Assembly: GCA_902806565.1 (NCBI GenBank)
Contig: CADCXA010000029.1
Location: forward strand, 496,001-560,000
Reading direction: 5' to 3'
DNA from: Hypoxylon rubiginosum
Taxonomy: Eukaryota; Ascomycota; Sordariomycetes; Xylariales; Hypoxylaceae
DNA length: 64,000 nt
Shown piece after piece: positions 11,555 to 23,800 of the stretch. A model generated the notes under the pieces. That model was given only the letters and a program-made list of their open reading frames with translations. It searched no databases and was not told where the DNA came from. Positions within the stretch are counted from its first letter, which is position 1; each line of letters opens with the position of its first letter. Made by a program: the position numbers and the translations under genes.

Positions 11555-14500
11555 TAAGCGAGAGAGAGAGAAAAGAAAAAGTCATGAATGGGATTGTTGG
11601 CGTTGGGATGGGAATTCTCGAAGTTGCAGTCGCTCGCAGCCTGTCACTATTGCGTTTGTGATTGATCGAAAATTCCATGGGTAGCCCACGGTTCCCGCCG
11701 CGCCATGCCATGGAAAGCCCATGCTCCCATGGTCCGTAGTTCATGGTCCATGCTTCATGCTTATTGTCTTATGCCGTGGTGAAGGCCTGTTCGCTAAGAA
11801 TGTATTTTAGCGCGGATGTGATGAGATTCATACGACACCTACAGCGACTGTCAACGCCTGTCAACGCCCCTAACCCCTATGATAGGTATGAAGCAGCATA
11901 ACCGAGCTAGGCTTCTAACGTCCTACATATGTAGCAGTAGGGCTTCTTGATAGGAGGTATTGAAAAAAGAGCTGGCAATGCCAACTTCCAATCTGAATCT
12001 GATTCTCATCATTGTATCAGTGTAGGTATGAGTGTATTACCGCTTCGGGCAGTAATGTTACTTTAACCCCCTTGTCGACGATTCCAAACCCCACACTGGA
12101 ACGCAACAGTTATCGTCGAACCCCCTCTCATCAATTTGTAACTTTCCACCTGTTCCTTGATGGATACCCTGTAGCAAACATATATACCGAATTCAAGTTT
12201 GCTTGCTATTGACATGACACTTGTTCGAAGTTCGGCAGGTGAGTAGTGAATAGCAAGAGTCTGCGACAACACGAATGCATATATGAACACGCACGACAAA
12301 CAGTGACGACATCGTTTCCAGCATGGCTATACCCCTCCGTCTTAACTCAGCGCATTATTACTATGTATGCTACGGATCCAGGGCTACATGATAAGTGCTA
12401 GGCTAGCAAGTCTAGCAAGTCTAGCAGTCTACAGCAGCCAGCACCGATAGCTGGGGATTCTAGTGAAACGTTGTGACGCTAAAGTTAAGGGAGCTGAGGA
12501 GAACTATGATGTCGTTTTTCAAGGGCCCATCAACGTGGATATCCTTCCTATTACGTTCCATATTCTTTCTATCTATCTTTCCTATGCGCGAGGCCACGCC
12601 TATTTGGGATTTCCTACTGCTCCACAGAACGGTGACAAAAGCCAAGAGCTAATCGGGACAAAAATGCGAGACGGAGCGTCCGACAGTACGGGAAGACCTA
12701 TTTCGCGGCAGTGCGGTAGATTATTATTAAGAGAAACGGACAAGAGCACGACAGCAAAAGGCGATCTAGAACGTGGTTGCAAGATGGGATCCAGGGGTTG
12801 GTGATACAGACGTGTAGATGACGAGCAAATTCTTAAGCATGTAAGCAACACAGAACCATGAGCTGGTCAAGCTTCACGCAAGGCTCGGGCCAGGCTGTGG
12901 AACGACGCTCGTCCCATTGCTCGCGAATCAATGCATCCTTCCTCGTAGGGCGGCATTAGGTTGTTTATTGAAATATATTGACGAGTCATCTCGGGATCAA
13001 GACGATGGTGATGAGCGGAGCGAGCTCCGGGTGGTTTTGGGGTCCAAGCTGGCTCCCAATCCGCGGTGAACAAGTCTATCGAGCTCACTACCTATCATAC
13101 CTATCAGGCTGCCCCGTTGATCCGCGGCTAGGTATCCGAGAGAGCTAAACCCGATGCCTCGCCTCGCGCAGCCGAAGCGCCTACGATCAAGTTGCTGTCT
13201 CTATTGATTTGTTGAAGAAGTTAGAAAGACTCTTGAGTGGGCAGCGGTAGCTGGCTACCTTGATGATCTTCAATTCAATAGCGGGCGTCAGTGTGGTTCA
13301 CCATGCCTTGCTAGGGTAGAGCCCATCCATATCTAAAGCGTTACTATTGTATGTCGCCGAGACTTCCGGCCTTATGGGATGGAGCACGTGTTCACGACGA
13401 CTTCCGAAAAGGCTGTCTTTGGCTCTCGGCGGCGGACCGGGAGCAAAACGACTTGCTTACCTGCCTAGAGCCCTACGAGTAGACAGCAATCGTTCGACTC
13501 CAATTTCTTCCCAACGGGTCTAGGACTTGTCTACCTGACCGGAGAGGTTGTATTTGCAACCAAGACGGCCCTGCGCTGGAATCCTTACATGCATTGGAAC
13601 TTTGGAGAGGGTTAGCTCCATGTCAGCATATGTCCTGGCACGGCTCGAGAGTTTAAACAAACCAGCGCTGCAATGCGACGATAAGAAGAAACAAGGCGGT
13701 CAAGTTTTTATGTTGTTGTTGCACAACCCATGCCTAACCTACCTTACCTCAGTTAGCAGCTTATGTACTATGTAGGCTAGGAGATTTCTAGGAGGTAGGT
13801 ATGTAAGTTGGTATGTACATACTATCGTGCCGTTCCCATGCATGGCAAAATCTCGAACCCCATGTTGCCGCTTTGCCATGATTCATGGCCCATAGTCGAT
13901 GGAGCGCAGAATGCAACCAGTTGTATATGTTCTAGCCGGAACTATCGAAAACTTCATGTACCTAACAAGTAGCGCAGATGTCAAGATTGTTGATTGTTTA
14001 CCCCATCTCTCACCCATTCAAGAAACTCCCAAGACACTTATCTAACCCCCGTGCTACCAACGGCTTTCACGATAGGCGATTCCGCGCCGCCCCGTCGCGC
14101 CCCGCCTTGATAATCTCTACCTCCTCCTTTCGCGAGTCCTGAGATAATAATGACACCATCATCTCTAAATCATCCATTGGAGGGGAAATGAGAAGAAGAG
14201 GCTGGCCATGCCTAGGCCGTTCTATTCTCTATAGGCCTAATGCATTGCTGAACGGTATGTGCTGCTTGACCTAATTTTATATATATATCTACCCGGGAGC
14301 TAGAATGAGTGAAAGAGGGGGAGGGAGAAAAAAAAAAGAGCAACAGAACTCCGAAAAAGCTCGAGATAGATAACGCCCGTAGCGGTACCGAGGCTTGCGG
14401 CTCTATATCGTCCTCTGCATCGTCAACCCTTATAGAATTGAATTCTCCAATTTTGTCCGGGCCTAAGCACCTCGCTCCCAAAACTAAAATCTTCTCCCGT

Positions 14501-15147
14501 CACCTGTGCAGACAACACAGAAAGAAGAATGTGATAACTGATGAATGTCTACCACGAGTCATTACATCTGTCTTCGCCAGCATCCGTTTCGAGGGGAAAA
14601 GGATCACTGGCGTCAGGAACGCGTCTTTTTTAGAATTAGAATGACACATTCTTGATGAATCCCACCGACAGGGCGAGCGATTAAAAATCTTCCTCAATTC
14701 CAAGTTTTTTTTCCGCAATGCCTTCTTTTTTTCCCCATTACTACACCGCACACCTAACAATCAGCAATTATTTTCCGATCGAACCTCCAGATCCCGATCT
14801 TCCCAAATAGTCTTCCAATTTTTCCCTTACCGTTTCGCATCCCCCGCTCCTTGTAAGCTGGGCTTGACCGGGTTTCCTTGTCGGCCCAGCCCTATCCGTA
14901 CGAAACCAGGCATGACATAATAACCCTTGTAAGACCCGTGCATTTCTTAGACGTCGCTTCATGTCGCCCACAAGGTCCTTGACTGTTTTCTCGCGCGTGG
15001 GGGCTGGGGGGAAAGGAGTACCAATATGTCTCGGGAGAGCTGGAGAAAAAAAATTCAAGTATTATTCCCCTACCTACCTCACCGCATTCATACTCAGGCT
15101 TGGGGTGGTCTTACTAAACCCATGAAGCTTTTTGATCTCGTAACCTG

Positions 15148-15591
15148 TCACTTTTGCCAGCATGGACTGAAGTAGAATGACCCGCCTAACTCCGGGCGTA
15201 CTCGAAAAACTGGCACCCCCAGCCACTCATCGCTATTCATAATCGGGACTGCGCAGCTATTAGCCCCCAGCCGTGATGACTTGCGGGCCCGTCCCCGAAG
15301 CTCATCGGAGCCCCTACCCCAAGAGATGCCGTGCGTAGTCCCCAAGGCGCTATCCTCGAAGCCGACGGCCCCCCGCAGGCCGCGAGTCAGCGTCGCCTTA
15401 CGGCCAACACGGACCGGGACGCATCCGAATAGGTTGCCGGCGCTGCGAGACCCAGCATTATCGGTACCCACGGCCTAGCGCATCACTTCGACCTGAATTA
15501 TAGGATAGCTCAAGCCTGTCTTGTACCGGGTGGCCTGAGCCTTCTTGACGGGATAGATCCACACGGTGTTGGTGAAGCTGTAGACTTCCCG
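15148..15591 (-). pseudogene. possible gene remnant, GC-rich coding-like island
   Basis: One minus-strand frame reads VYSFTNTVWIYPVKKAQ and about 20 more residues to a TAG near 15474, then stays open for over 100 further residues to a TGA at 15148. The first part has a protein-like composition and the island is GC-richer than its surroundings, as the real exons here are. I recognise no family and find no start or splice chain. It may be a decayed gene or chance. Confidence 0.22.
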
Positions 15592-16903
15592 ACGAGATAC
15601 CCTTGCCTCACATCTCATCGATGGCACATAGCTCCTACGTGTACGAGGGGGATGCTGTCAACTGCGTTCGATCCTAGAGTGATACAGTTACCTCATTCCG
15701 GATGGGCGATGATCAAGAAGATGAGGCGGGCAGCTATGAAATATTCGTTCATCCTGCTGGGGGTTTAATGATGCTGATGCCGAGAAATGACCCGGCACCG
15801 AGCGACTACGATGACCAAATAGACGGCCTGCATTCCTTCTCCTTGATATCTCCATGTACCTACCTAGGTAGGTAGGCAACACTTCCTTCATACGCATGTG
15901 TTGTCGTCTATAATTACTGTGGCCTTATGGAGCTTCGGAAGGATACTAATGCCCATTCTTCTAGTGATTATTTGCCTATGCTGTCAGTCTCATATCTGTT
16001 GACAACCTGGACATGTCTGAACTTATATGAAATCATGATGCCAGCCAGAATTCATTTCGTGGAAGCTACTGGCCCTGGAGTGCCTTGAGTACGGCGGTGT
16101 AATTCCCATTTCCATTTCAAGAGGGTTAACACGGACAGGATCAACTATTTTAGCAAATTAGTGGTTATATTTTAACCGACCCATTTCCAGCTGTATCCTT
16201 CGTCTTCTGTGGCTGTCCTGAGATGGAGATATTGTTGATCGGTAGGAACAAGTCTACAACGAATGCTTTCTGATGTACCTAGCCAAGTCGTTATTTTACA
16301 ATATCTCACTGGAATAATCGTATCATCATCCATTTGGCATGTCATCCTACAGAAATATCGGCGACCTTTCAAATTACCTCACGTCGTTCACTAGGTTGAC
16401 TTTATATCTCGAGACAAGTTACATTCCGTTGACGATAACCCTGAGCTCTTAAGCTTATCAGCCGGCAGGCACTGCGACAGGGTTAGGCTATGTCACTGTT
16501 TCCTTACAGAAGGCACTGATGCTAATACAACCCGTATAAACATAGTCATGGTTATTCGTGCTGAGCATATATAAGTTCACCTCATCCTAAACAAGAGTAA
16601 GGTCTAGCTGCTAAAGGATACTAATATGGTGCTGATATCAAACCCTTTTAGTTCCCGCCACGACCAACTTCTATGCCGCTTTTAGCTGTGCATCTAGGAA
16701 CGGCTCCGGCTCCTTTCAACTCTGAGAAGAGGTAGCCGAATACGGGGGACTCGTCAGGCATTGATACTCCCCGTTTCTGGATAAAGTTCACTATATCGAT
16801 TACATAGTTTCTGCGGCACCACTCCCCCCCCCCAAAAGCCATCTAAGCCATGCTAACCTTACCAATTTTCAGACCGTGACGACGACGACTACGAAAGGGG
16901 CGA

Positions 16904-16997
16904 GTTGGTTTGGTCTAGCGGATATTATTCTTAGACTATACTTAAAAGTATGATTACAAGTATCCATAGACCATGGGGTTCGATTCCCCAGTCGGCC
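16904..16997 (+). tRNA. tRNA-like sequence, degenerate or intron-containing, type unclear
   Basis: The 5' end GTTGGTT pairs with AGTCGGC at the 3' end over seven positions if G-U pairs are allowed. TGGTCTAGCGG fits an A box, and the T arm GGGG-TTCGATT-CCCC with its B box is perfect. A run of six T follows within 15 nt, as for pol III termination. The middle is AT-rich, about 20 nt too long for a tRNA without an intron, and I cannot fold a proper anticodon arm. It is either a decayed copy or a tRNA whose intron I cannot place. Confidence 0.3.
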
Positions 16998-17533
16998 AAT
17001 CTCCTTTTTTCTTCCTTTTTCGAGTTACTATGATCAGATGCCGCTTCTTAGTGTTCTAATGAGGCACTTATTAAGGACTGGCTCAGATCGTTAGGCAAGC
17101 CTACAAACAAGCCACGCACCAAGTTGCATAGCTTAGCTGACCTAGCTGATCTAGCTGTGTGGCCGCGGCGAAGATATACGAAGGAACGTGATCCTGAGCA
17201 ATGGATATCAGATTGAGAAGCAGGTCTGTCCGTGCAATATGCAACTCTATTTAGAAAGAGTTGAGGGAGTCGATAGATACCAGCCGTACTAGTCGCTGGG
17301 TTCGGGCTTAGTTAGATATCATCCATCGCCTTGCTCTCTCGCCTACCACCGAGCATATGGCTTCACTGCGAGCAACAGTCGTGGATGAACCTTCACTAAA
17401 ATCAGTTAGCGCTAGTCCGCAGTGTAATTATGATAATGATGAATGAAGGCGACATTATACGCGTATAGTGTATACGTAGTATGATGGGCGAGGAGGAATG
17501 GAAAAGGAGAAAGAAAAAAAAAAGAAAGGAAAT

Positions 17534-17725
17534 TGCCGCGGGCCAGAATCGAACTGGCATCTCCAGTCGAGCAGCAGCTCGCTGCTACCGTGGTAGCATC
17601 CACTAAGTCTCCTCGCTGTGGCTGGCGCCCACATTCTGTTGTGGTGCCTGGCATCCGCGTTTTAGAGATCCAGTGGAGGCTTTCAGGCTGCTTTTCCGAC
17701 GTCACTACCATTAGACCACCGCAGC
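17534..17725 (-). tRNA. split tRNA-like pol III gene with about 119-nt internal insertion
   Basis: Reading the minus strand, GCTGCGG (17725-17719) pairs with CCGCGGC near 17541-17535 to form a seven-pair acceptor stem with one G-U. Next comes a D-arm-like GTC-TAATGGTAGT-GAC containing an A box. At the other end GCCAG-TTCGATT-CTGGC is a perfect T arm with a B box, followed by discriminator A and then a run of T, a pol III terminator. Between the halves lie about 119 extra nt. GTCGG and TCGAC could pair as an anticodon stem, but the loop after GTCGG lacks the invariant U33. It may be a tRNA with an unusual intron, a pseudogene, or another pol III RNA. Confidence 0.4.
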
Positions 17726-18921
17726 TTGAATTGAATTGTTGGAAAATGGTACGCTAATTATGATACTTAACCCTTTGGGAGGGGCAGGTGCCTTGGGGCG
17801 GTCGTTGCTCTGAGATACCGGGGCAACGCCGGGGCGAGAGGCTTTTGAAATTTCCTTTCATCGCCTACCCAGACCTGGGGTCGACGCGAATGCCAGGCAT
17901 ACATTTTATTAGTGCTGGCGTACTGAGTCACTCGGGAATCACCATCTCTATCGGACCCAACCAAAATATTGCCAGCGAAGCCTGCCACTCATCCTAAGTA
18001 CAGGTGTTTCAACTACCGAATACGTGTTATAGCATCACCGAGATCTTCATCAAGATTGCAAAGGCTCGTAATATTATACCTACGACGGCATACAAGGGCT
18101 AATATTTTGAGAAATGGCATCTTAAGTATAGGGGTTCGGCTCAACTACTTGGTGTTACCTATAAATCCATCTACACCGTCTATTTGCAAACCAAATTCGA
18201 GCGTAGTGGCAGGATTCCTCAAAGAACCCTCTTATATTTTAATTCCAACCAAAGCCTGAGACTTTGTAACTCAGAAAGGACATGTCAGGGTCCCCGTGTT
18301 AATACTACAATTCTGAGGCAAGGAAGGCTACATACAGGTGCATATGTAGAAGGCCCAGGTATCCGCCAACCTACAATATTTTCACTGCGAGGAATCCAAC
18401 TGGTGCTCGTTATTTCGACTACATCTCCGGACCGACCTTGAATTTTGCGAACAGGACTTTCGGCCTGTGGGTTAACATACCTCTGACTTTTCCACCATCC
18501 GGTGATGTCCAAGCCGCCAGTTCGCCTACAAGTTAAACCTCAATATGAGCGAAGAGGACATAATAGGCTGGTTGCTTAATATTAATGGGAGATTCTACAG
18601 ACAGCGTGCGCCGTGCTCAAAGGAAGTAGGGCTCTTAGAAGAGCTTTGGGTGGCTTTCTTAATTGCGTATGACGTTGCTTGTTACACAAACCCCCCCTAT
18701 AACTTGCATGAGCCGCTTTCCAACTACCATCGATGCCAACGTAGCAAAATAGTGTATTTTTTCTTTCAAACGAGAATACTTCATATATATTTAGAACATG
18801 AAAACTTCTGTTTCATTTTACAATTTGAACATTTCTCCTTAGCTACTATGACACACTCACACGAAATGTCCCATACCGTTACAAGTTTCGATACAAACCG
18901 GACGCTGACAACAACAACACA
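17726..18921. other. intergenic, no supported gene
   Basis: About 1.2 kb between the split tRNA-like element and the 3' end of the aldo/keto reductase. Several frames of 70-130 codons overlap on both strands, but none has a recognisable domain or splice chain. The part near 18700-18800 is AT-rich. Confidence 0.5.
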
Positions 18922-19988
18922 TCAAGCCTTCGGCTGCAGCGCGAAGTAGCTGTGGTAGTTATCCAGCGGCGCCTCCGCCGCGATCTTCTCCCAGATGGCG
19001 TCGATCTTCTTAGCCGCCTCCTCGGCGAGCGGCCCCTTCTTGATCCAGGCCACGGCCTCCCGCAGCTGCTCCTCGTTCCTGGCGCCGAGGATGACGCCGT
19101 CGCCTAGTTTCGGGTCGAGCTTCGAGTGGTACGTGATCCAGCGGTACGCCATCTCGATGCCCGCGACCCCCTGCGCGTCGGCGACCGCGTTCCAGTCGTC
19201 GAGCCCCGCCAGCAGGACCTCCTTGCTGTACAGCTGGTTGTACAGCTTCCCGTACATGTTCTCCGGGTGCCACCGGCCCGCGCCCTCGCCGCTCCGCAGC
19301 GTCGCCGCCTTCTTGCCCAGGAACCCGCCCGCGCTCGGGCTGTAGGCGTAGAAGGCGATGCCGTGCTTCCGCAGCAGCGGGAAGACGTCCGACTCCCCGC
19401 GCCGCGCGAACGCGCTGTAGTTGCCCTGGTACGCCGTCGGCAGCACGTACCCGCGCGCCTCGCAGATCCGGATCGCCTCCTCGAGCTCCGCCGCGCTGAA
19501 GTTGGACACCCCGAACCTCTTGAAGGCGCCCGACTTGTACAGCTCGTTGACGCCGGCCAGCGTGTCTTCGAGGGGGACGGCCGGCTCGGGCGCATGCTGG
19601 TAGTAGATGTTGACCTAGACGTCGCATCAGTACCTTATACTCGTATGTAGGGTATCTCGCATGGTCGCGGAAGGGGTTTTCGAAGACATACGCTGTCGGT
19701 GTTAAGCCTTTTAAGGCTCAGCTGGCCGGCCTCGATCACCTTGTCCTTGGTGGACCAGTCTGCCAAGAAGCCGCCGGGATACTTGGTGTCGATGGTGAAG
19801 CGGGACGATGCGTTCGCCTTTCCTAGCAGTTCCTCGGAGTCTCCGTAGATGAAGGCCGTGTCGATGGTAGTAATGCCCAGCTCCGCGATGATGTCCAGGA
19901 AGCTCTGGACCTTCTCTGTGGTGTCGAATCCATTGTGGGTGGAAATCATGGCACCGCCAAATACGAGCTGCAACTTATTGGTGGCCAT
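18922..19988 (-). CDS. aldo/keto reductase, AKR7-like (aflatoxin aldehyde reductase type)
   Basis: Two exons (19692-19988 and 18922-19614), with a 77-nt intron from GTATGT to CTAG, encode 329 residues. The catalytic tetrad is complete: Asp43 (in TIDTAF), Tyr48 (FIYGDSE), Lys69 (IDTKYPGG) and His106 (IYYQHAPEP). Downstream are GVSNFSAAELEE, AFYAYSPSAGG and the NADPH-binding ILGARNEEQL region. Length and motifs fit AKR7-type reductases, which reduce aldehydes and ketones with NADPH in the cytosol; the substrate cannot be read from sequence. Exon 2 is very rich in G or C at third positions, which creates long spurious frames on the other strands. No biosynthetic cluster neighbours it, so a general detoxifying role is likeliest (inference). 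Confidence 0.9.
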
Positions 19989-20857
19989 TTTGGGATACTA
20001 CAGTAGCTGGAAAAGGTTGTGGAATGAGGTAGCTAATCGTTGTTATAAAATCTACTCCGTTGAAGCTATGGAAGACATGCTACCTGCTTTATACTGTGGG
20101 CATGAATGGCGCGCTACGTTTTGGCTTTTAGGCATCGCATAATCACGTAGCTGTTTTTAGCTACCTTGGATTACAAATCGAGATGTCGGTGGTAGATTTC
20201 GGTGGTATCATGAACCTGCCGGGGATCGCTACTAGTATCCCTGCTCCTCTCCTCCGTATAGCTTGGTTGGCTGATTCAGCTTAGCTACCTAGGTACTGAT
20301 CGGATTAAAAAAGGGTCTAGAAACAGACGCGATGGAGCAACTCTGTACCTTTATAAGGGGCTTGAACTGCGTGCTAGCTGGTATGAATCCGAGAATCTAT
20401 ACTAGCGCTACCTAGCGCATCCTCTCCTCTCGGATACCAGACTGCGGGCATCGTATAATGTTCTTATGAAATAATGGAAATTTCCCGGTGATAAGACACG
20501 GAGCAACCATAATGCCGAGCTGCTCCATTAGGTAGCTGGGCACGTACCAAATAATAAATGTAGATCACTTAATGTCTCCACGCTCTTCGGTAATAAAGGA
20601 TGAGTAGGCACCTATAATCACGATGGAAACATAGGTTAGGTTAGCCTACCTGGTACGTATGCTCTCCATGCTCTCAGTTCAGGGGTATGAATCCGCTCTC
20701 TGCCTGTCAATAATGCTACACTTTGTCATCCGTCCATACGATGAAAATGCCAAAACACACTGTATACGCCTGTAGATACGCCGGACAAGACAACACCATA
20801 GAAGTGTCGCCATGAAATGGTCCAACACCAGCCCCATAGCATCAATAAGAGCCGTCA
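19989..20857. other. intergenic spacer
   Basis: This spacer lies upstream of the reductase and downstream of the crb2-like gene (both minus). It contains TACCTAGGTA at 20286-20295 and nothing I would call a gene. Confidence 0.6.
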
Positions 20858-23800
20858 TTACTCCTCCATCTCCCCATCCTCAATTAATCGCCCCAGAATA
20901 AGGCTCTGTATCACCAGCTCGTCGTCGAGAGTTCTAATCTTCTTCGGTGGCCGGTCGGATATGTCCAAGCTCACACTCGGCCGCTTTCGCTTCTTAGAAG
21001 CGGTCTCGCCTGCAGTTGGGCCGAACAACGCACGTTGAGCATTGTGCAAATTGTCATCGATATATACCCAGTCAAAAGGCTGGTCTTGTGACTCCCCTTC
21101 TCGAAGCTTAGTCCTAGCCTCCTCGAGACTATGAACTCGCACTAGGGAGCCACCGAGAACTTGCGCCAGGAACACGTATGGTAGTTTCTTACCTTCGTTC
21201 CTGGTCTTCATCACGAGGAGAATTCGTGCCTCGTCTAATAGCTTGGGTCTATTATTAATGACATCAACCAGCTTGGCCGTACAAGCATCAAACGGCTGCA
21301 GGTCACGCGAGCGAATAGCCTCTCCTAGAAGTGCACTCGGTCCAGCGCAAAGTAGGTATGAGGACCAGTCGACGATTTCTTTCTTGGCTATGCAAGTTGT
21401 GATCCATTTAGGCGCCAGACACGGGATACCAAGCGCTAAAGCTTGCATGTATTTTACTTTTCGAGAGTGTCCGTCAGCTATTAAAGCCGTAAATCCCGTG
21501 TCATCGTCAAATAGCGTCAAGGAGTTTGACAATGTATGACTTGCAGAGGTACTGCCCGTAGCTTGAAACGAATCGAAACGGAATAGTTCATCGAAGCCGT
21601 CTGTAAGCACCTTACCTCCTTCTTGGCGAATCATACGTTCGATTGTAGCTCTGTCCGTGACCTTATCTTTGCTCTTTCGAACTTGTCCACTTTGGAATGT
21701 CAGTGCAAAGACCATTCCTTCAAAAATTCCTCGTTTTGTTGTGGACTCGCGGAGTAAATGCTGACTGGCAAGAGACTGTCTCCCCAGCTTCCGGACAGTA
21801 GCTTTTAGTTCCCCCTTGCCGGATATAGACAATGGCGACCCGGCTAATTCATCAGTCGACATTGAATTATGACGTGTTAACCTCCTTATACTTTCTCGAG
21901 AACGAGAATATGCCTTGGTCTTGGGCATTAAGGACGCAGGCACGGAAGAAGGTGGAGGTCTTCCTCGACGTTGTGGCTTAGCTATGGCTGGAGATGAGCT
22001 TTTTCGTCTAGTGGTTTCAGGCACGCGGTCAGGTTCCGTACTCGGCGTAATACTTGAAGTCATACTAGGGGTGGCAGATAAACTCGTTAATGTCGATGTC
22101 CTCGAACCAGGCTGTGATTGAAAGGATAAATCTCGTCCTGTCGATGATGGTGTGGTTGTATTCCCTAGCCTTGCCGAGCGTCGGATAACGCTTTGCGGCG
22201 AAGAAGCTAAAACTATCGAGGGCGAACGGCTGGGAGCAGCTCGACCTCGGCCTCGGCCTCGGTTAGGTTCGTGCTGTCGATTTGTAGGGATTGATGAAAG
22301 CTGCTCAGGAGGGCTCGAAGGCCTAACTTCACTCGATTCTTTCGGCTGCTGTTCAAAGTCTGCGCCGCTCGACAAAGTCGGAAACGACACGGTATCCAAC
22401 CCGGACCTAGCACTAGATTGCTCTCTCATTATATCCCCTATCAACCTCGGCGGCTCTATGGAAGTGCTTACGGGACTGGTCTCAGGGATAGTCTCCCTAT
22501 AATCCATACTTAACATAGGTGCTCGAGGTTTCGGGAGATCCGGGACTTGATCTTCAACAGCATCGAGGCTTTTGTCAGTAGATTCATCTGAAGCCTTTGG
22601 GCCGGGTTCAATAGGTTGTGGTGGCGCCTGGACTTCTTGAGAGTCTGCAACGGTTTCCTGCGACGCGTCATTATCGGTCGCGGGTTCCCCATGGCACTGC
22701 GCCAAGTACTGGTCTGCATTCGTCTTCCTACGATTTTGGATGGGTTTTGGGCGGTTGGTCGACGGTACCTCCACATTGTCACCCTTATTCGAACTCGACC
22801 GAGGAAGACTAATAGACGGGAGAGATTTGCTGGCCTTTTCCTGTTTTAACCTAACTAATCGACGCCGATAAGCAGCTTCGTCGACTTCGGAATCTGAATT
22901 CTCTTCTTCGCCTCCCTGGCTCGAGGATTTGCTAGCATTTGATGCCGTACTTTGCTTCCTCCACGACTTGTACTCGCTAATAGGCTCCAGAACATTTTTG
23001 CGCCTAGAGATACCGAACGGGGGAACGGGAGTATCGGCATCGTTTCCTTGGTCAACGCTGTCGTCGTCACGGCTATTCGTAGGAGCAGAGGGGGTCTTAT
23101 CGTCTGACGGTCTGGATGAGGCACCAGGCAATGCTGGGCTAGATGTGAAGGCGTTGGTGGGCGAAGTCCGAAGGCCCCTATGTTTTAAGGGGGACGATGC
23201 GAGAGGGTTCGGCGAAATTGTATTTTGATTGAAAGCATCGGGGGATGGACGAGACGAGGTCGGACTAGCTTTCTTTACTGCCGAGGTGAATTGCGTTTGC
23301 CCGAAGAGCTGCGATGGTGGCAACACTGTCCCGATTCCTCCCTGTTGAAACAATCCCCGACCTACCGCGGGAGTTTCGGGGGCTATCGCATATCGACTAT
23401 TTGCTCCAGCGGCTTGCGATGTTGGTTGTTTTCGAGGGTCAGAGTTAGGGTCAAGCTCCACGTCTTCCGCTACGGATTCCAGTGTATCGTATTGAGTGGG
23501 TTTGAAATTCAAGAACCCCGTATCGTCCTCTTGGAGGGTAGAATGTTCGTGGATATGACTGGCCTGAGAAGAAGATTGCAGCGGCTGCGAATTGCCATTG
23601 GAATATTGCTCATAGCTGCGGCCGTCATTTGATTGGGTCGGGGAATCTGACGACATCTCTCCTGTTTTCTTCTTCAACTCGCTCGGTGGTGGGAGTGTAG
23701 GCGGGCCGTCATCTCCGCTTAGCTGACTTGTTTGTTCGGCCGCAGATGCGACATCGTATGGGTCTAATCGAGCAGGAACCGGTGCAGGTTCACTTAGTTC

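Larger units (their letters stand above)
9418..16903. other. gene desert with tandem repeats
   Basis: These 7.5 kb contain no frame that I can tie to a protein family and no exon chain with consistent splice sites. Composition alternates between AT-rich stretches and short GC-rich islands such as 15250-15480. Visible structure comprises tandem repeats at 9884-9906 (GGGCGATGT), 10065-10099 and 11531-11554, a CTAGCAAGT triplication near 12405-12430, a TACCTAGGTA palindrome at 15861-15870 and a weak coding remnant at 15148-15591. Confidence 0.5.

Noticed and set aside
18545..18949. 134-codon plus frame
   Set aside because: The first 50 residues look protein-like, but the rest is translation of AT-rich sequence and it runs into the reductase 3' end; no splice chain was found.
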